From Flammula alnicola (lineage: Eukaryota; Basidiomycota; Agaricomycetes; Agaricales; Strophariaceae): a stretch of 64,000 nt of DNA. A model generated the notes under the pieces. It did no database searches and was not told the DNA's origin. It saw only the letters and a program-made list of their open reading frames with translations. The DNA is taken from positions 1 to 64,000 of the forward strand of contig JADNRV010000145.1 of the NCBI GenBank assembly GCA_015499995.1. The letters are read 5' to 3'. The position numbers and the translations under genes were made by a program. This document shows positions 1-11,178 of this stretch, piece by piece (position 1 is the first letter of the stretch; each line of letters starts with the position of its first letter).

Positions 1-819
1 ACTTGCCAAGCACTGTACGAGAGTTGTAGGACAGTAGAGTAGGACAGTATAATTAGTAGGGTGTTAGTAGACGAGCCTCAGTCGGAGGGCCTTCGCCGAT
101 GATCAGGTTCGGACGCTGAGCTAGAATACAAGATAAGTAGAATGACGCAAGCCCCTCGATGTGCGAGCGTCGCGTGGAGTGGGATATTTTTAGTGGGGGC
201 GGAAGCGACGTCCGATGGAACGCGCCATTAATTTATCATTTTACCAAGCCGTCCAAGCAACATGAGCGGCAGCGTGTTGTGCCTCAGTTACATAGCGCGT
301 CATGGCTGCATGTGATATAAGTCCCTCTGGGGTTTACAGGATGTCCTGCCTACGTACAGTTCTTGCCGTTTCCCAGAGACATTTATTTATTATTTACTTC
401 AGCATCCATCCACCGAGAGGATCGCAAAGCTTGCACATAAACTTCGGTGAACTGAAACTGTAGCTGATGTACTTGATTAGACAAGAGGCGGAATTACTAC
501 GGCGAGACAAAAAATGCCGTTGTTGAACAGCATAGACCATGGATGTGTATGTACACAAGGATGAACTGGTTTAGGTCAGAATATCCAGACGGCTCGAGAT
601 TGAATATTGCCTTGAGGCGACGAAGGGAGTTTCGATTGAGTTTCGACGTCCTAAATGACCTTCAACTTAAAGTCCTGGGCCAACACATGTAAGGAAAGCA
701 ACATGTAAGAGGAGGCTGTAGCGTCGAATAAATTCGGATAATTGCGTCATATTTTTCTTGCTTGCAAGTTCCAGTTTGTTCGACTTTGATACGCTATTTC
801 AGATAAAATTAGCGAGTGT
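1..819. other. Intergenic stretch, nothing recognised
   Basis: No open frame on either strand resembles a known family, and no convincing RNA gene or repeat was seen. It lies downstream of the minus-strand hydrolase remnant. Confidence 0.5.
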
Positions 820-1710
820 TCGTCAGAGTAGTCGAAGAGCAAGAGAGCTGCCTATCGCAATGATGTGACTCGGCCGAGAGGGAGGTAAGAGGAAGAAGAG
901 CCTGAGATTCAAAATAGTTCCGGCCTCGTTAGTTGTGCCAACTTTCATAATCTCTATCGCCCCGCTAAGTGACTTCAATGTAAATTCGACATTGTCTCCG
1001 AACACAACCAGAACGTTGGAGTCAGGGTGCTTCACTAGTTCCTTGCAATGCGCTGGTATATGATGACGAATTGGACAACGTAAGCTAGCCCCTGGGATAG
1101 GAGAGCAATGTGTGTGATGTTTTCATGGAGGGAAGAATCGAATGAAGAGACGCTATAAGGGAACCACGAGAATAACCCTGCAATAGAAAGTCAGCAACAT
1201 AATACTAACAATGCGAATTGGACGGGTTACCAACTAGAATTATGACTGAACGAACGTTCGAAACTTTATCTATGGCCCATTTCGCGAGAGCCTTCAGATC
1301 TTCAGTCTCACTGAAGCCAGTGAGCGAAGATCATCAAGTTGACCTACCAACGCCTCTCGAATTGCACGAGAGAACATGGTAGTTATGCGACAGGAGAGGT
1401 TCAACGAGAGACATGGGGACTCTGACGGAAAGCGATAAGCCATTCCACGATCCCAGGGAAGAAATATGAACGGTAGCTAGGCTCACGGATCCTCCTTGCG
1501 TCCTCCAAGCCATGACCAAGGATGCAAACATCTCGCACGTTTGTTGCCCTCTTTAAACTTTAGATTCCGTCGCACTGCTGCCTGCAGGGTGCCAGAGATC
1601 AGATTCAAGGGTAATGCCTGTGGGCAGACCGATCTCAAGTTCTTGGGGGTAAGTTGCGGATTCTGGGTTCATCCTAGAGCACCATTTGGCTGGTTGAACG
1701 CAAGTTGAAC
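820..1710 (-). pseudogene. Alpha/beta hydrolase remnant
   Basis: Pieces of a fungal alpha/beta hydrolase follow each other in the right order but in different frames. Read right to left they are LPTGITLESDLWHPAG, CLHPWSWLGGR, the NSRGVGRS turn, SETEDLKALAKWAID, the nucleophile elbow GYSRGS, LSYPRG and VLVVFGD. Two adjacent stop codons follow the NSRGVGRS piece, a stop follows LSYPRG, and at least two frame changes are needed. The position after VFGDN, where I would expect the catalytic aspartate, is valine. The nucleophile serine survives. Stops made by substitutions argue for real decay rather than only sequencing indels. Boundaries are approximate. Confidence 0.65.
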
Positions 1711-1954
1711 GCGAGGCGCGTGAGGAGCAATATAAATTCTCACGCGTCGCGATCAACCCAGGTAGACGCCACAAGGTGACTGTCAGGTTTTACAACCGTC
1801 AAGCACCTTCGGAGAGGCGATATGTATTAAAGATTCCCAAAGTCATCCTTTCATAACGGGTAGAAGGTATACAAGAACCTTGGCTCATGAGGTTCGTCGT
1901 TATGTTATACGTAACTTACTCATAAAAAAAACTACACGCCTTCAAGAAATCGGC

Positions 1955-4638
1955 TTAAACCTCGACCTTTTTCTCGTCCAATCCCTCGTCCACCACGGAT
2001 CCTAAGGATTGCTCGGTCTGCGTTTCAGTCAAACCCATTGCTGCAGTGTCATAGCCATGCTGTTCCAGATATTCTCGGAACTGTGCATGAAGTATTAGAC
2101 CACACTCAAGAACAAGGGGTCACACCATCCAGTACCTTGCGATCCTCGAGCTCCATGCCATCCGTGGCGAGTGGTTCAATGAAGAAAAAGGTGATTAGCG
2201 CGCTCAAGACCGCCAATCCTGAAATTTTGTGAGTATCAAAGAAACACTATTCAGAGAGCCCACGAACCACTGCCAATCCAGAAAGGACCAGTGTTTCCTC
2301 GGGCAGAACCCGATCCTCCGAAGGCTAAACATGATCGTTAGTAACCTCTAGCAGAGCTGAGGAAGCTATCATTTCACCATCAATAATTGGAGGGAACACT
2401 GTCAGAAATCGATTAGATTTGGCACAACCTCTTGATGAATAATCGTTTGTGATATGAACTTACTCCAAGTCCCAATGAAAGCTCCGACCTTACCGACGGC
2501 CGCAGCAGTGCCGTAGAACTGACCACGAACAGCAGTGGGACCGGTTTTGCTTGCCATCAATCCCAGACAGTTACCAGGACCTTAGAAAAAAATAGGAAGT
2601 CAATGAATAAATTCGACGAGTGACCACAATCTCGCTGACCGAGCTCTCCGAAACTCAGGAAGATACCATATACCACCTAATAAATAGGAACGATTAGCTA
2701 TGTATTTCTCAAAACACACGGTACTTACAGCAAAGGCAGCTATATTCTCGGTCAGTCTGATAATGTGCTCATCAGCTTCCGCTATCAATGTTAGAAAAAT
2801 TGCTCACTTCGAATAAGCTCCGCTCATAATAAAGCCAACGACGGCTTGGAGGAGAAGCCCAGTTATCTATAGGACCGACGTTGTTCAAATCCATGACACT
2901 TATGTATCAGAAAAGCGTACCATAGTGTATTTTGATCCTAATTTATCAACGATGAAGGCTCCTCCCAGAGTACCCGGCATGTAGAACAGACTATTTTTAA
3001 CGTTTTCAGAATGGGCGAGAAGGACAATTGTTAAAATGCCTCACTTGATGACCACGTTCCAACCCAGCACAACTGTAAGATCTGACGACCCACCTGTGAC
3101 ACTAATAGGCTTTTAGATGAGATATTGGAAGATGGGTGGGAGATACTCACCGATCAACGATGATCGAGGAGTAAAGGCCAAACTTGGAGAACAAAGTTAG
3201 GACGACGAGCTTTGGCAGTAATGTGATGTACTCACGGGATAACTAGGGAGGAATTAACGAGATGCGAATATTATCAGATGCATGGAACGAAAGTAAAGTA
3301 TCTGGAGCTTACACAATGATGTCATACAAGAACCTAACATCGAGAATATCAGCATTTTGAGTCTGTCATACGTCTAGCAAACGTGTACGTGCCAGGTACA
3401 TGAAACCGCAGCCAAGGATCCACCGTATCGACGAAGGACGAGTAAATATGGAATGCGGGCGTGTTTCATGCAGTCTTTCTTGTAACGAGCAGGCTCATCC
3501 ATGTTCAGACGCCAGATGAAGACAGCCAGGGCAGGGATAATACCAAGGCCGAGGGAGAGACGCCATACGGCGCGAAGATGGTCATTACCGAATCTTGAAG
3601 AGTGCGTCAGTATACTCACGAAAAAAATTGAGACGATATAGCTTACATCCAGAACAAGACGAGTGGTACAAATGCCGAGATGACAAAGCCGAAATCAATC
3701 ATAGAGTCTGATCAACATGTTAGAAAATAAAATGACGTGAAAACAGCATGTGGAGGCCTACTCGTCGCCAGTGCAAACCAACGATGCTGGGCATTTTTGT
3801 TGATGTCAGGTCCTTCGGATTGTTCAGAGGCTGAGACAGATCCAGTAGGATATTCTGCTCCGAGACCGATACCGATTAGGAAGCTGAAATGCTGGTTAGT
3901 TTAGGAAAGGATTGGGAGAGGGAAATACATACCGCATGGCACTGAGCATGCTCAATAATCCGCCAACGCTACCATGTGCCCCAGCCGAGGCCGCAGACAA
4001 TCCCGAGAACAGAGCAATTATGCTAGTTGTAACCATCTAAATTCAGAGTCGTAGTTAATAGCCACTTATAATGAAAAAGAGGGATCCTTACCATGCCAAA
4101 TTTTCTTCCAATCTTATCGGATAAATAACCTTTGAATAGTTAAATATACGAACTAGATAATGGCAGAACTAGGACTCACCAAAGACGAGCATGCCTAATA
4201 TGGCTCCTGCAAAGCCAAGACTGCTCAATGCACGGCTGTAGTTGTGCTGGCTGAGCTTCTCGGCTCCGTATATTCTCGTTAACACTAGAAAATGGGTAAA
4301 TATTAAATTCAAGACGTCGATATTTTTATTGCAACTCACGAGTATTCACTGCAAACATTCAAACCATCTTGCTCAGCTACGCTCTGTCCCTGAATACAAT
4401 ACACGCACCACTCCCAATGACGCCATTGGCATATCCTGTATAGAAAGTCAGATCATGGAAGTTGAGGCATTTATGTGGACTAAATCTGTCCTCACCATCA
4501 GAGAACAAAGCCGTACCACACCTTCAGAGAAACATCATCAGCAACTGGGTTAAGCCAGCTGAAGGCGGAGAAAACGATAGGAACTCACGCAAAAATGAGG
4601 GAGACGCTCTTGACTCGTTCTTTGAAATTGGTCGTCAT
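1955..4638 (-). CDS. MFS transporter, Git1/phosphate-permease-like
   Basis: Plasma-membrane major facilitator, probably a proton symporter for phosphate, glycerophosphodiester or a similar anion. I chose the ATG at 4638 because it opens [11 protein letters not shown] and splices to [13 protein letters not shown], the expected first membrane helix. About a dozen exons follow, with introns of roughly 50-60 nt. MFS motif A is clear ([12 protein letters not shown]), then helix 4-5 sequence [10 protein letters not shown], the loop ending EPARYKKD, a central cytosolic loop, and C-terminal helices with [12 protein letters not shown] and [14 protein letters not shown]. The tail is charged and ends DEKKVEV. 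The exon-by-exon pattern resembles Git1-type permeases, but the substrate cannot be read from sequence. No break was noticed. Confidence 0.83.
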
Positions 4639-5409
4639 TTCGAAGGTTGCTCGCAGCGCCGGAGCAAGAAGGGTTCAGAAGCCTTCTTTTCTCGGATCCA
4701 TTTAGCGTTGGTCTTATTATATGCATGGTCTGGCGCATGGAGATTAGCTGCCACACTGTGGCTGAGGAAAAGGTTTAGGAGCCAAGCACACCCCTGATGA
4801 TTTTCTCAAGTAAGCGGGAGGTAAGTATGATGCATCTTATCGGTGGATCCATTCTCTAACGCACGTTTGTCCAGAAATAAATCTCGAGGCCCTCTGCCCC
4901 TTTACCTTCACCTACCTCCCTCGGTATTCCTCCCCTAATTACTGTATCTGTCTGTTGGACAAACTTCGAGGTTTCGACGTACATAGCGTTCAAGGGGGGT
5001 CGACGCTGACGCGTCACGCGAGTCGAGGCCTAATGTGATGTTTCGAATTAGGTAGCGGTTCCTAGAAATAGCAGAGGTGTACGCATGCAGAGCTGTACGC
5101 ACGCAGAGCTGTAGAGAGCTGTACGCACGTTGTACTGATACGGTGGCAGCAAAGGTTAAATATTCCGAATCGATGATCGTCAGGGAGCACTGCCACCCGG
5201 GCAAAGGTGCCTTAGTAGTGCATGTGATGGTGGGGTCAGCGCTGATTCGGAGCATGGGGGACATTGGGGGTAGGCCGAAGCCGCACAGACCCTGGCTAAC
5301 CCTGTAAACGGTCGTCAAACTCAGTTTTCACGTACCATATATTTAAAAAGGCACATTTTTCATCCGCAAAATAGGTTTGGTTACTATGCGACTACATACA
5401 AGAGAAAGG
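4639..5409. other. Transporter upstream region and left flank of the array
   Basis: Upstream DNA of the transporter, ending at the left junction of the tandem array. Around 5083-5127 a short motif (GTACGCA, GCAGAGCT) is repeated two to three times. No gene recognised. Confidence 0.5.
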
Positions 5410-5412
5410 TAT
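5410..5412. other. Left array junction (TAT)
   Basis: Flank AGAGAAAGG is followed by TATGTATCTGG, the left end of every unit. TAT is also present at 14713-14715, 24005-24007 and 33313-33315. It is the only sequence common to the outer left and outer right borders, so it is the best candidate for the core crossover or target-site repeat. Confidence 0.6.
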
Positions 5413-5519
5413 GTATCTGGCCTGCTGCGGTGCCCGCGAGACGTCACGTGACTGGGGCACCTGCGACTTTTGGCGGGTGGGGTACCTGCGCCGTGATGCG
5501 CGCGTCACGTCGCGTCACG

Positions 5520-5533
5520 CTGGGTTACCTCGC
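5520..5533. repeat. Left subterminal inverted repeat (14 bp)
   Basis: CTGGGTTACCTCGC lies 110 bp inside the left border. Its exact reverse complement lies near the right end of the same unit (14673-14686). Equivalent pairs are at 14823-14836 with 23965-23978 and 24115-24128 with 33273-33286. Nearby GGGGCACCTGCG and GGGGTACCTGCG resemble GGGGGTAACCTGCG at the right end. These are plausible binding sites for the recombinase or its GCR1_C-like domain; that role is inference. Confidence 0.6.
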
Positions 5534-5723
5534 GCTTGGCCTGTGCTGAAGGCGCAGATTGTCACGCCTGATGGGCGCCTAATGTTCGTACGACTCTGTT
5601 ATGGCTCGCCAATGCTTCCAACGTACTCTATGTAATGTACATCCATAGTTGCCATTGCCTTGAGTTGGAGTAGGGATCCATGTTAAGTAAAAAACTAGCG
5701 GCTGCACCCCGTCCATATACGGC

Positions 5724-5816
5724 CATTTGTCTCTCTTCAAGTTCATTTGTCTCTCCTTCTGCAATCTCTCGCACACACAATCTCTCGCGCGCATATGGCC
5801 TCATATATGGCCTCAT
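5724..5816 (+). promoter_or_regulatory. Duplicated 10-12-mers upstream of the unknown cargo gene
   Basis: Three motifs each occur twice, in order: CATTTGTCTCTC (5724, 5744), AATCTCTCGC (5763, 5779) and ATATGGCCTCAT (5793, 5805, directly adjacent). They end 66 bp before the start codon at 5883, so a promoter or 5' leader role is likely. Copies 2 and 3 carry the same block. Confidence 0.4.
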
Positions 5817-5882
5817 ACACTGAAAGCAATCTTGAGTGAGAGCTGAGCTGTCTAACATTCATTAATTATCAGTGTTAATCAA

Positions 5883-7049
5883 ATGGTTCCAAGAAACCTA
5901 ACAAAGAAAGACCTCGCGGCTTTTATCAATCGACAACGCGATAAATGGCCGCATCCAACATTCAATCCTTCGCAGACTCGAATCAATGACATGAGGACTG
6001 CGCTTCTCGACCCCAAAAATGGCTTTACGCGATGTGATTCTGCAGATCCCGAGCTATCCCGGGGTCCCCAGCCACCTCCACACTCAGTAACCACATCTAC
6101 GGATGGATCTTCTGTCATCGTCATCCATGTATTGCTGCAGGATCGAAGACGTAGTCCAATCCGAAGAACTGCTATTGACCTGACCACCACTGCTGCCTCT
6201 ATCAATAGATTCTATACTGTCTCCGCTTTAGAGGTCTTTACACTGCTGCAAAGGTCTATTTCGGCAATCGAGGGTAAGTACTCCATTACATCTCACTTTA
6301 TGGCTCTTATCTAACGGGCACAACTCAAAGGACCAGCTATTCTTTCATGCCCGTACTACCTCGACCCCACCTACTCTCAATATATTGTTAAGTGGGAAGA
6401 CGGCGATCTACAAGGCTGTCAATTCGACCCCGAGAGGCTACACATTGCGGCTGACCATAAAATGGTTGTATACATTGATTCGGTGCGTCCCAATATACTT
6501 ATTTCTGCATTGTTTTGACCTGGCAACAATTTGATTAGATATCTTCGAATGCTCCGAGAACTGCACTTCAATCAGATTCCGCAGACCGTATCAGCAATCT
6601 GGATTCTACGGGAACATGGCTCCAGGCGAGAATTAGGCAGCTCCCCGGATATTCAGAGTTTCAAGTTGCTCACCATCGACGCCTTCAAAATCCGCAGATC
6701 TTGGAAGGATGGAACTTTGCGTCTAATATCTATAATCTGTACCATAAGGCAATGTGTGAGCTCACAGTAAGTTCTCGATTACTTTACATCCTGTGCATAG
6801 ACTTATGCTACCTATTAACAGCAGACACATATTTCACTCACTTTAATACAATCACGCCTTGGGGTCGGCGAAACATGGATGGCAGATGCACGGCTTGGAA
6901 GTCATTTGGCCAAGTTGTATGGGCCTGGAGGTACACAAGAGTCAAAGGAGGTTGTTGCTGAATTAACTGCCATCCGTGATGTACCATTGGGCCGCAGTGC
7001 TCTGCTCCGGTTTTTGGAGGATTGGGATAGCACACATAAGGTTGTATAA
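5883..7049 (+). CDS. Unrecognised Crypton cargo protein, copy 1
   Basis: Four exons (5883-6273, 6331-6482, 6539-6766, 6822-7049) join in frame to 332 residues; all introns are GT-AG. I do not recognise the family. The N-terminus is basic (MVPRNLTKKDLAAFI), followed by TFNPSQTRINDMRTALLDP, a middle part with CPYYLDPTYSQYIVKWEDGD, and a C-terminal half with helical, aromatic-rich sequence (GWNFASNIYNLYHKAMCEL) and WMADARLGSHLAKLYGPGG. There is no signal peptide or membrane segment. It is convergent with the nuclease gene (60 bp between stops). Conservation of an open, spliced frame in copies 1 and 3 argues that it is a real gene. Function unknown. Confidence 0.72.
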
Positions 7050-7109
7050 TATGTTTTATAGATCAGGAGAATTAAAATTCAACCACAGATAAATTATCAT
7101 AATACAAAT

Positions 7110-8869
7110 TCAGTCACTAATAATAATAACTTCAGAGGAAGTTGATGCGTGAATGTCCGTGTCTGGCTGCAATGAGTCAAGTAAATCAAGGATGGATGTA
7201 GTATCCATCGCAGAAGAAGAAGAAGTGATGTGAGCTGGTGCCGCTGTGGATCTAGAATGTGTTGCAGACAATGCCGCACGAGTGGAGTCCACTGAAATAA
7301 TCTCAGGAAGATACTCCATTGAAATCCACATCTTGATATCAGATTCCTGCAGATTGGCAGCAGCAGAAGCGTTGGCTCGAGGCTTGATTAGCGCGACCAG
7401 ATTAGCGGTGGAGAGGGTCATGCGCGCCCATGAACCTGGCTTATTTCTGCGAGAGCGTTTTGCGACTTTGATGATTTTAGACTGGCAGTGTGGAGTCAAA
7501 CAGATCTTTGTAGACTCATTGTACTGCAGTAAAGGCTCAATGTATCTTGCATCAGATTTAAATGCAAGAAACATATTGAAGTGAACATACCGAGATAAGC
7601 ATTCGGAGAAGGACGCCAGGCCAGAGAATGTTCTTGAATCGGTCTTCCAAGACATTAGGCGCCCAATCAAAAGCCTCCGAACAGATCTGTGCAATGCGAG
7701 GAAGTATTGGTTCGCGTTGAATCCAGGTAGGGATGAGCGCTGAAGAGCTACTTGAAGTAACAGGATTCAGATACGCAGACACTTTATCAGCAGTCAGGTA
7801 CTCAGCATTAAGCTTTGACGCGAGATTTGGATGTGTCGAATTCAGGTGACCCTTTGTGTTATTCTGCAGCTCGGCCTTGATCGCTTCGGTAATCTCGATA
7901 AGCTTACGAGATAGCTTAAAATCTTCCAATTTGTGAAACGCATGGAGAATTTCATCGCCAAAGCCGCAGCGTGCAAGGCCAGCTGAGATTATAAGGCCAC
8001 AACCCGGGAGTCCATTCGAATAGTCGCTTTTCGAGAGAAGAGCAATCAAGAGGAGCCCTCCACGGGAAAGCTCGACGCTCTCAGTGTTTTGAATAGCATC
8101 AATTGAATAGAGGTCGTATTTCTTCGAGCGAGAAATGCTATGATGCATAAAGAATCATTCACTTGAACAGCGAAAAGACTGGCTGCAACGCTCACCTTCT
8201 AAGAACATACTGCGCTCCGAACACGAATGCATCGCTATCACCTGTTAATGCGACGTCGATTGCGTGCAAATCGCACAATCTGGCCAACTCTGCCTCTGCT
8301 TCTCCGGGCGCCTAAATATAACTTTCAATATAATCCAGTTCGAGACGAAGTAAATTCCAGTACTTACCTGATGCCAATAGAACCCAAAGGATTCAATGAG
8401 ATTCTTACATAGATTGCACCACTCTGGGATACTGTGAGTATCAATATGCCTTCCGTGCTTGTACGAGGGTCGATTGGGCCCATCGAAGACGAAGACCATA
8501 ACTGCAGGTGATTCATGTAGAAATCGGCAGAGTTTGAAGAAGAAAATTCGCATAGCACCCCCAGACTTGTACTGGTAGCGGTGAGCGGCTTTATCTGCTG
8601 CAACACATTCGTTCATAACCACACTGGGCAAGTTTCATGAATAATATTGCCGGGATATGTGAATATGACCAGACGAACCTAACATCCACACCTATCCGCA
8701 GAATTGGCCGCGCGTTTGTTGAAGAACGTCCGCTCATCAAGCATATGTCATTGAGCGCATACGTTTGAGCTGCAGGCTCGATAATCTGTCAGAGAAAACT
8801 ATGAGCTCATGTTCAATGCTTTTAATTGTAACATGGCATATATACCTTCCAGAGACCGTCAATTCCCAT
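7110..8869 (-). CDS. XPG/Rad2-family (GEN1/Yen1-like) nuclease, copy 1
   Basis: Predicted metal-dependent flap or junction endonuclease. Six exons (8869-8846, 8785-8679, 8623-8368, 8311-8196, 8137-7591, 7535-7110) splice in phase to 491 residues. The XPG N-region starts MGIDGLWK, with the first metal aspartate in RIGVDVS and a second in VFVFDGPNRPSYK. The I-region has APGEAEAELARLCDLHAIDV then TGDSDAFVFGA, so the paired acidic metal ligands are present. It is followed by ALLSKSDYSNGLPGCG, the third aspartate region and helix-hairpin-helix, then GLARCGFGDEIL. The C-terminal about 200 residues are basic then serine-rich. Relatives are often multicopy, PIN-domain-like genes in agaricomycetes. 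As cargo it might process element DNA; that is inference. Confidence 0.85.
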
Positions 8870-9289
8870 AGGTGTATTAGTCTGAAGATTTAATTGAGAT
8901 GGATTTGCGAAGGTTCTAACTTCTCGGGGTCAGGAAATAAGAGCGAAGATGTAAATCTAAAGTCTCATAGTTGGGCTCCTTTAGAAGCTCCTTTTAAGTA
9001 CTCCTTCTGACTGACACAATTGAAAGACCGACTACACTGCATTGCGCCAACTAAAAGCTCGTGGTTAAGCTGTTGCGACACGAGCTTCAATTTCTATTCA
9101 CTGAAGCTAACTTCTCCTTTAATTTCAGCTCTGGCTTGCGCTTACACAGGTATGCCGCAAATATGACCCCCAAGGTACCATAACTAGTTACTTGTTCAAA
9201 TGCTAAGGAGATTTTACATCTTATTTACAATACATTAAAGCTGTCTCTGTGATTTAAATGCGAAGGGTTTACCATGCCCTAGCTCGCGA
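8870..9289. other. Nuclease upstream region with stem-loop
   Basis: A perfect 9-bp inverted repeat, AAGCTCGTG (9055-9063) and CACGAGCTT (9079-9087), encloses a 15-nt loop. The rest is AT-rich and non-coding. This is probably the nuclease promoter. Confidence 0.4.
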
Positions 9290-9590
9290 GATCGGTGTTT
9301 GGGAGAGAATGTCACGCCCTGCTCCTCTTCTCGGCCCCACACGACAACCTCGAGAGCCAGGGCGTGCAGCACGTCCTGGCCGTCTGTGGGTGCGGAGGCG
9401 GCGTCGACACGAGAGCAGGGCGTGCAGATTGCACGCGCTGGTCACAAGGTCGTCTGTAGGTGCAGAGGCGGCGTCGATGCCCATTTCGTTGGCCCAACAT
9501 AAACATCTCGCAGTGAGGGCGCGCATCTGAACGCCCTCCTCATCTTCTCGGACCCGCACGACGGCCTCGAGAGCCGGGGTGTGCGACCGC

Positions 9591-9657
9591 CTGCGCACCG
9601 CGCTGAACGCTCCAGTCGAAGTCGTAGTCGTACTGGTAGCCCTCGCGAACGAAGAGA

Positions 9658-9689
<32 letters not shown>

Positions 9690-9906
9690 GGGCTTGTCGT
9701 CGAAGCGAAGAGCGCGAGTGTAGTTCAAGAATATTCCAAATTCATTGGGGAATCCTCGCATAAAAGATCCGTGGGGGTGGTCATCTTTTTCCCATGATGT
9801 GGTCGTACTTCTGCTTCTTGGCGGCAGCCTTGAGACCTTGCCAGGGAAGAGCACCACGTAAGAAGTACATGAGTACATAGGCGAGACATTCGAGGTCGTC
9901 GCGGCG
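9591..9906 (-). pseudogene. Captured casein kinase I (CK1) gene fragment, copy 1
   Basis: About 105 codons match the C-lobe and linker of fungal CK1: [61 protein letters not shown] and DWSVQRGAQ. There is no ATP site or catalytic loop, so this is a fragment, not a kinase gene. In copy 1 it is frameshifted twice relative to copies 2 and 3 (missing G near 9759, missing C near 9793). Confidence 0.85.
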
Positions 9907-10400
9907 GGCTTGCTCCTGCTCATCTTTTCGGCCCCACACGAACATCTCACGAGCGAGAATGTGCCTCGTCTTCTCGGCCCCACATGACGACGCCACGAGC
10001 CAGGATGGCAGATGCATGCCCTGATCTGCGTCGTTGTTGTTGCGGGTGGAGAAAGTGAGCTGGCGTTGTGCATGCCCTGGCTCGCAGAGCCGTCGTTGTC
10101 GTTTCGTCGTCATTTGGGTTGAGCAAGCGGGCAGGGCATGTGTATACACGCCCCCTGGCCCATGCCGTCGTGGTTTGGGGTGAAGAAGGCGACCAGGGTG
10201 TGCAAATGCACACCCTGGCTCGCGAGATTGTTGTGTGGGGCCTGGAAGTCGGGCAGGGCGCGTCTGTGGTGTAGGAGCCAAGCAGGGCGCAAATGGCCAG
10301 CGTGCTTGTTGTCCAGGGTGGAGGAGACGAGTAGGGCGTGTGTCTGGCACGCCCCGGCTCAGCACGGTCCAGTCGCAGTCATAAAGTAGAAGAGACTCAC

Positions 10401-10467
10401 CGAATCCCACTTCCCATGGCCATACCAATATCTGCCTTTTTCAACGCAGGTGCATCGTTTACACCAT
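10401..10467 (-). pseudogene. Captured P-type ATPase exon fragment, copy 1
   Basis: The minus strand encodes [20 protein letters not shown], the hinge motif of cation-pumping P-type ATPases, and ends at a consensus-like donor GTGAGT (10400-10395). Nothing else of the 1000-residue pump is present. Genomic DNA with its splice site was therefore captured, not mRNA. The same fragment is at 19695-19761 and 29001-29067. Confidence 0.8.
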
Positions 10468-10779
10468 GGTTCGCGAGTTCTTCGTCCGGGGTGTACGAGT
10501 CGAGCAGGGCAATGTGGTTCCACTCCCTGGCTCATGAGATATTCGTCCGAGGCATACGAATTGAGCAGGGCATGTAGTTCCACGCCCTGTCTCACAAATT
10601 CTTCATCCGGGGCGTAGGGGTCGAGCAGGGCAGGCAGACGACATTGCTTGGGGCAGAGAACATCTGCACGCCCTGGTCCATGTTGAGGTTGCTTGGGGCG
10701 GAGAAGGCGAGCAGGGGGGTTCTCGAGCCATGTTTCCCAGCTCAAGGCAGTCGCTGGTTTGGTACCAAGTGACTGCCTT

Positions 10780-11178
10780 GTTGCATTTAACGAGAATCTG
10801 TGATGTAGAAAAAGTTAGTCAACGGTGCGTGGAATACGGGACAAACGACGAGCCCAGGCGAGAGCTCGAGTCGTCTGTGCAGAGGGAACTTACCATATTT
10901 AAAATAAATGAGCATTATACCAGTATAGAGGATGAAGGGAAGGCAAGGGACGCGACGAGAGCGACGCGGTTGGTGGAAAGAGAGATAATCGGTACCTGCA
11001 ACGCATTTGCCATAAGGTCACGTGTGGCAAAAGCGTTGCAGGAATGCTTACATCATCGCCGGGAAATTCACGAACGCGTACTTACGAGACAAAAAAAACA
11101 GTAAATCACCAATAAATTCACAATAAGTCATGTATAAAATGTAGGATGTAAAATAAACTCTAAATTGATTATATCAGA
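10780..11178. other. Spacer downstream of recombinase, copy 1
   Basis: Between the palindrome cluster and the recombinase stop. It has short open frames only, with no recognisable protein. Confidence 0.4.

Larger units (their letters stand above)
9290..10779. repeat. Cluster of short GC-rich palindromes, copy 1
   Basis: About eight diverged copies of a palindrome with consensus CAGGGCRTGYR...YRCRCCCTG are scattered here, usually followed by CTCGCGAG and GTGTGGGGC-like spacers. The best is a perfect palindrome at 10193-10218 (12-bp arms, 2-bp centre). Others are near 9418, 10133, 10336, 10504 and 10565. A larger fold-back, AAGGCAGTC (10744) with GACTGCCTT (10771) around a central GGTACC, bounds the cluster. 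Captured casein kinase and ATPase pieces lie inside. The long frames across it have biased, repetitive composition and are not credible proteins. Confidence 0.7.

Noticed and set aside
4935..5318. 127-codon minus-strand frame left of the array
   Set aside because: No recognisable domain, and no splicing or neighbouring exon support.
9290..10779. CRISPR array or long coding frame across the palindrome cluster
   Set aside because: Repeats are diverged, irregularly spaced palindromes in a eukaryotic genome. The open frames on both strands reflect GC-rich repetitive composition, apart from the CK1 and ATPase fragments.
10730..11104. 124-codon plus-strand frame repeated in each unit
   Set aside because: No family resemblance and no codon or splice support. 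It overlaps a fold-back repeat and the recombinase 3' region.
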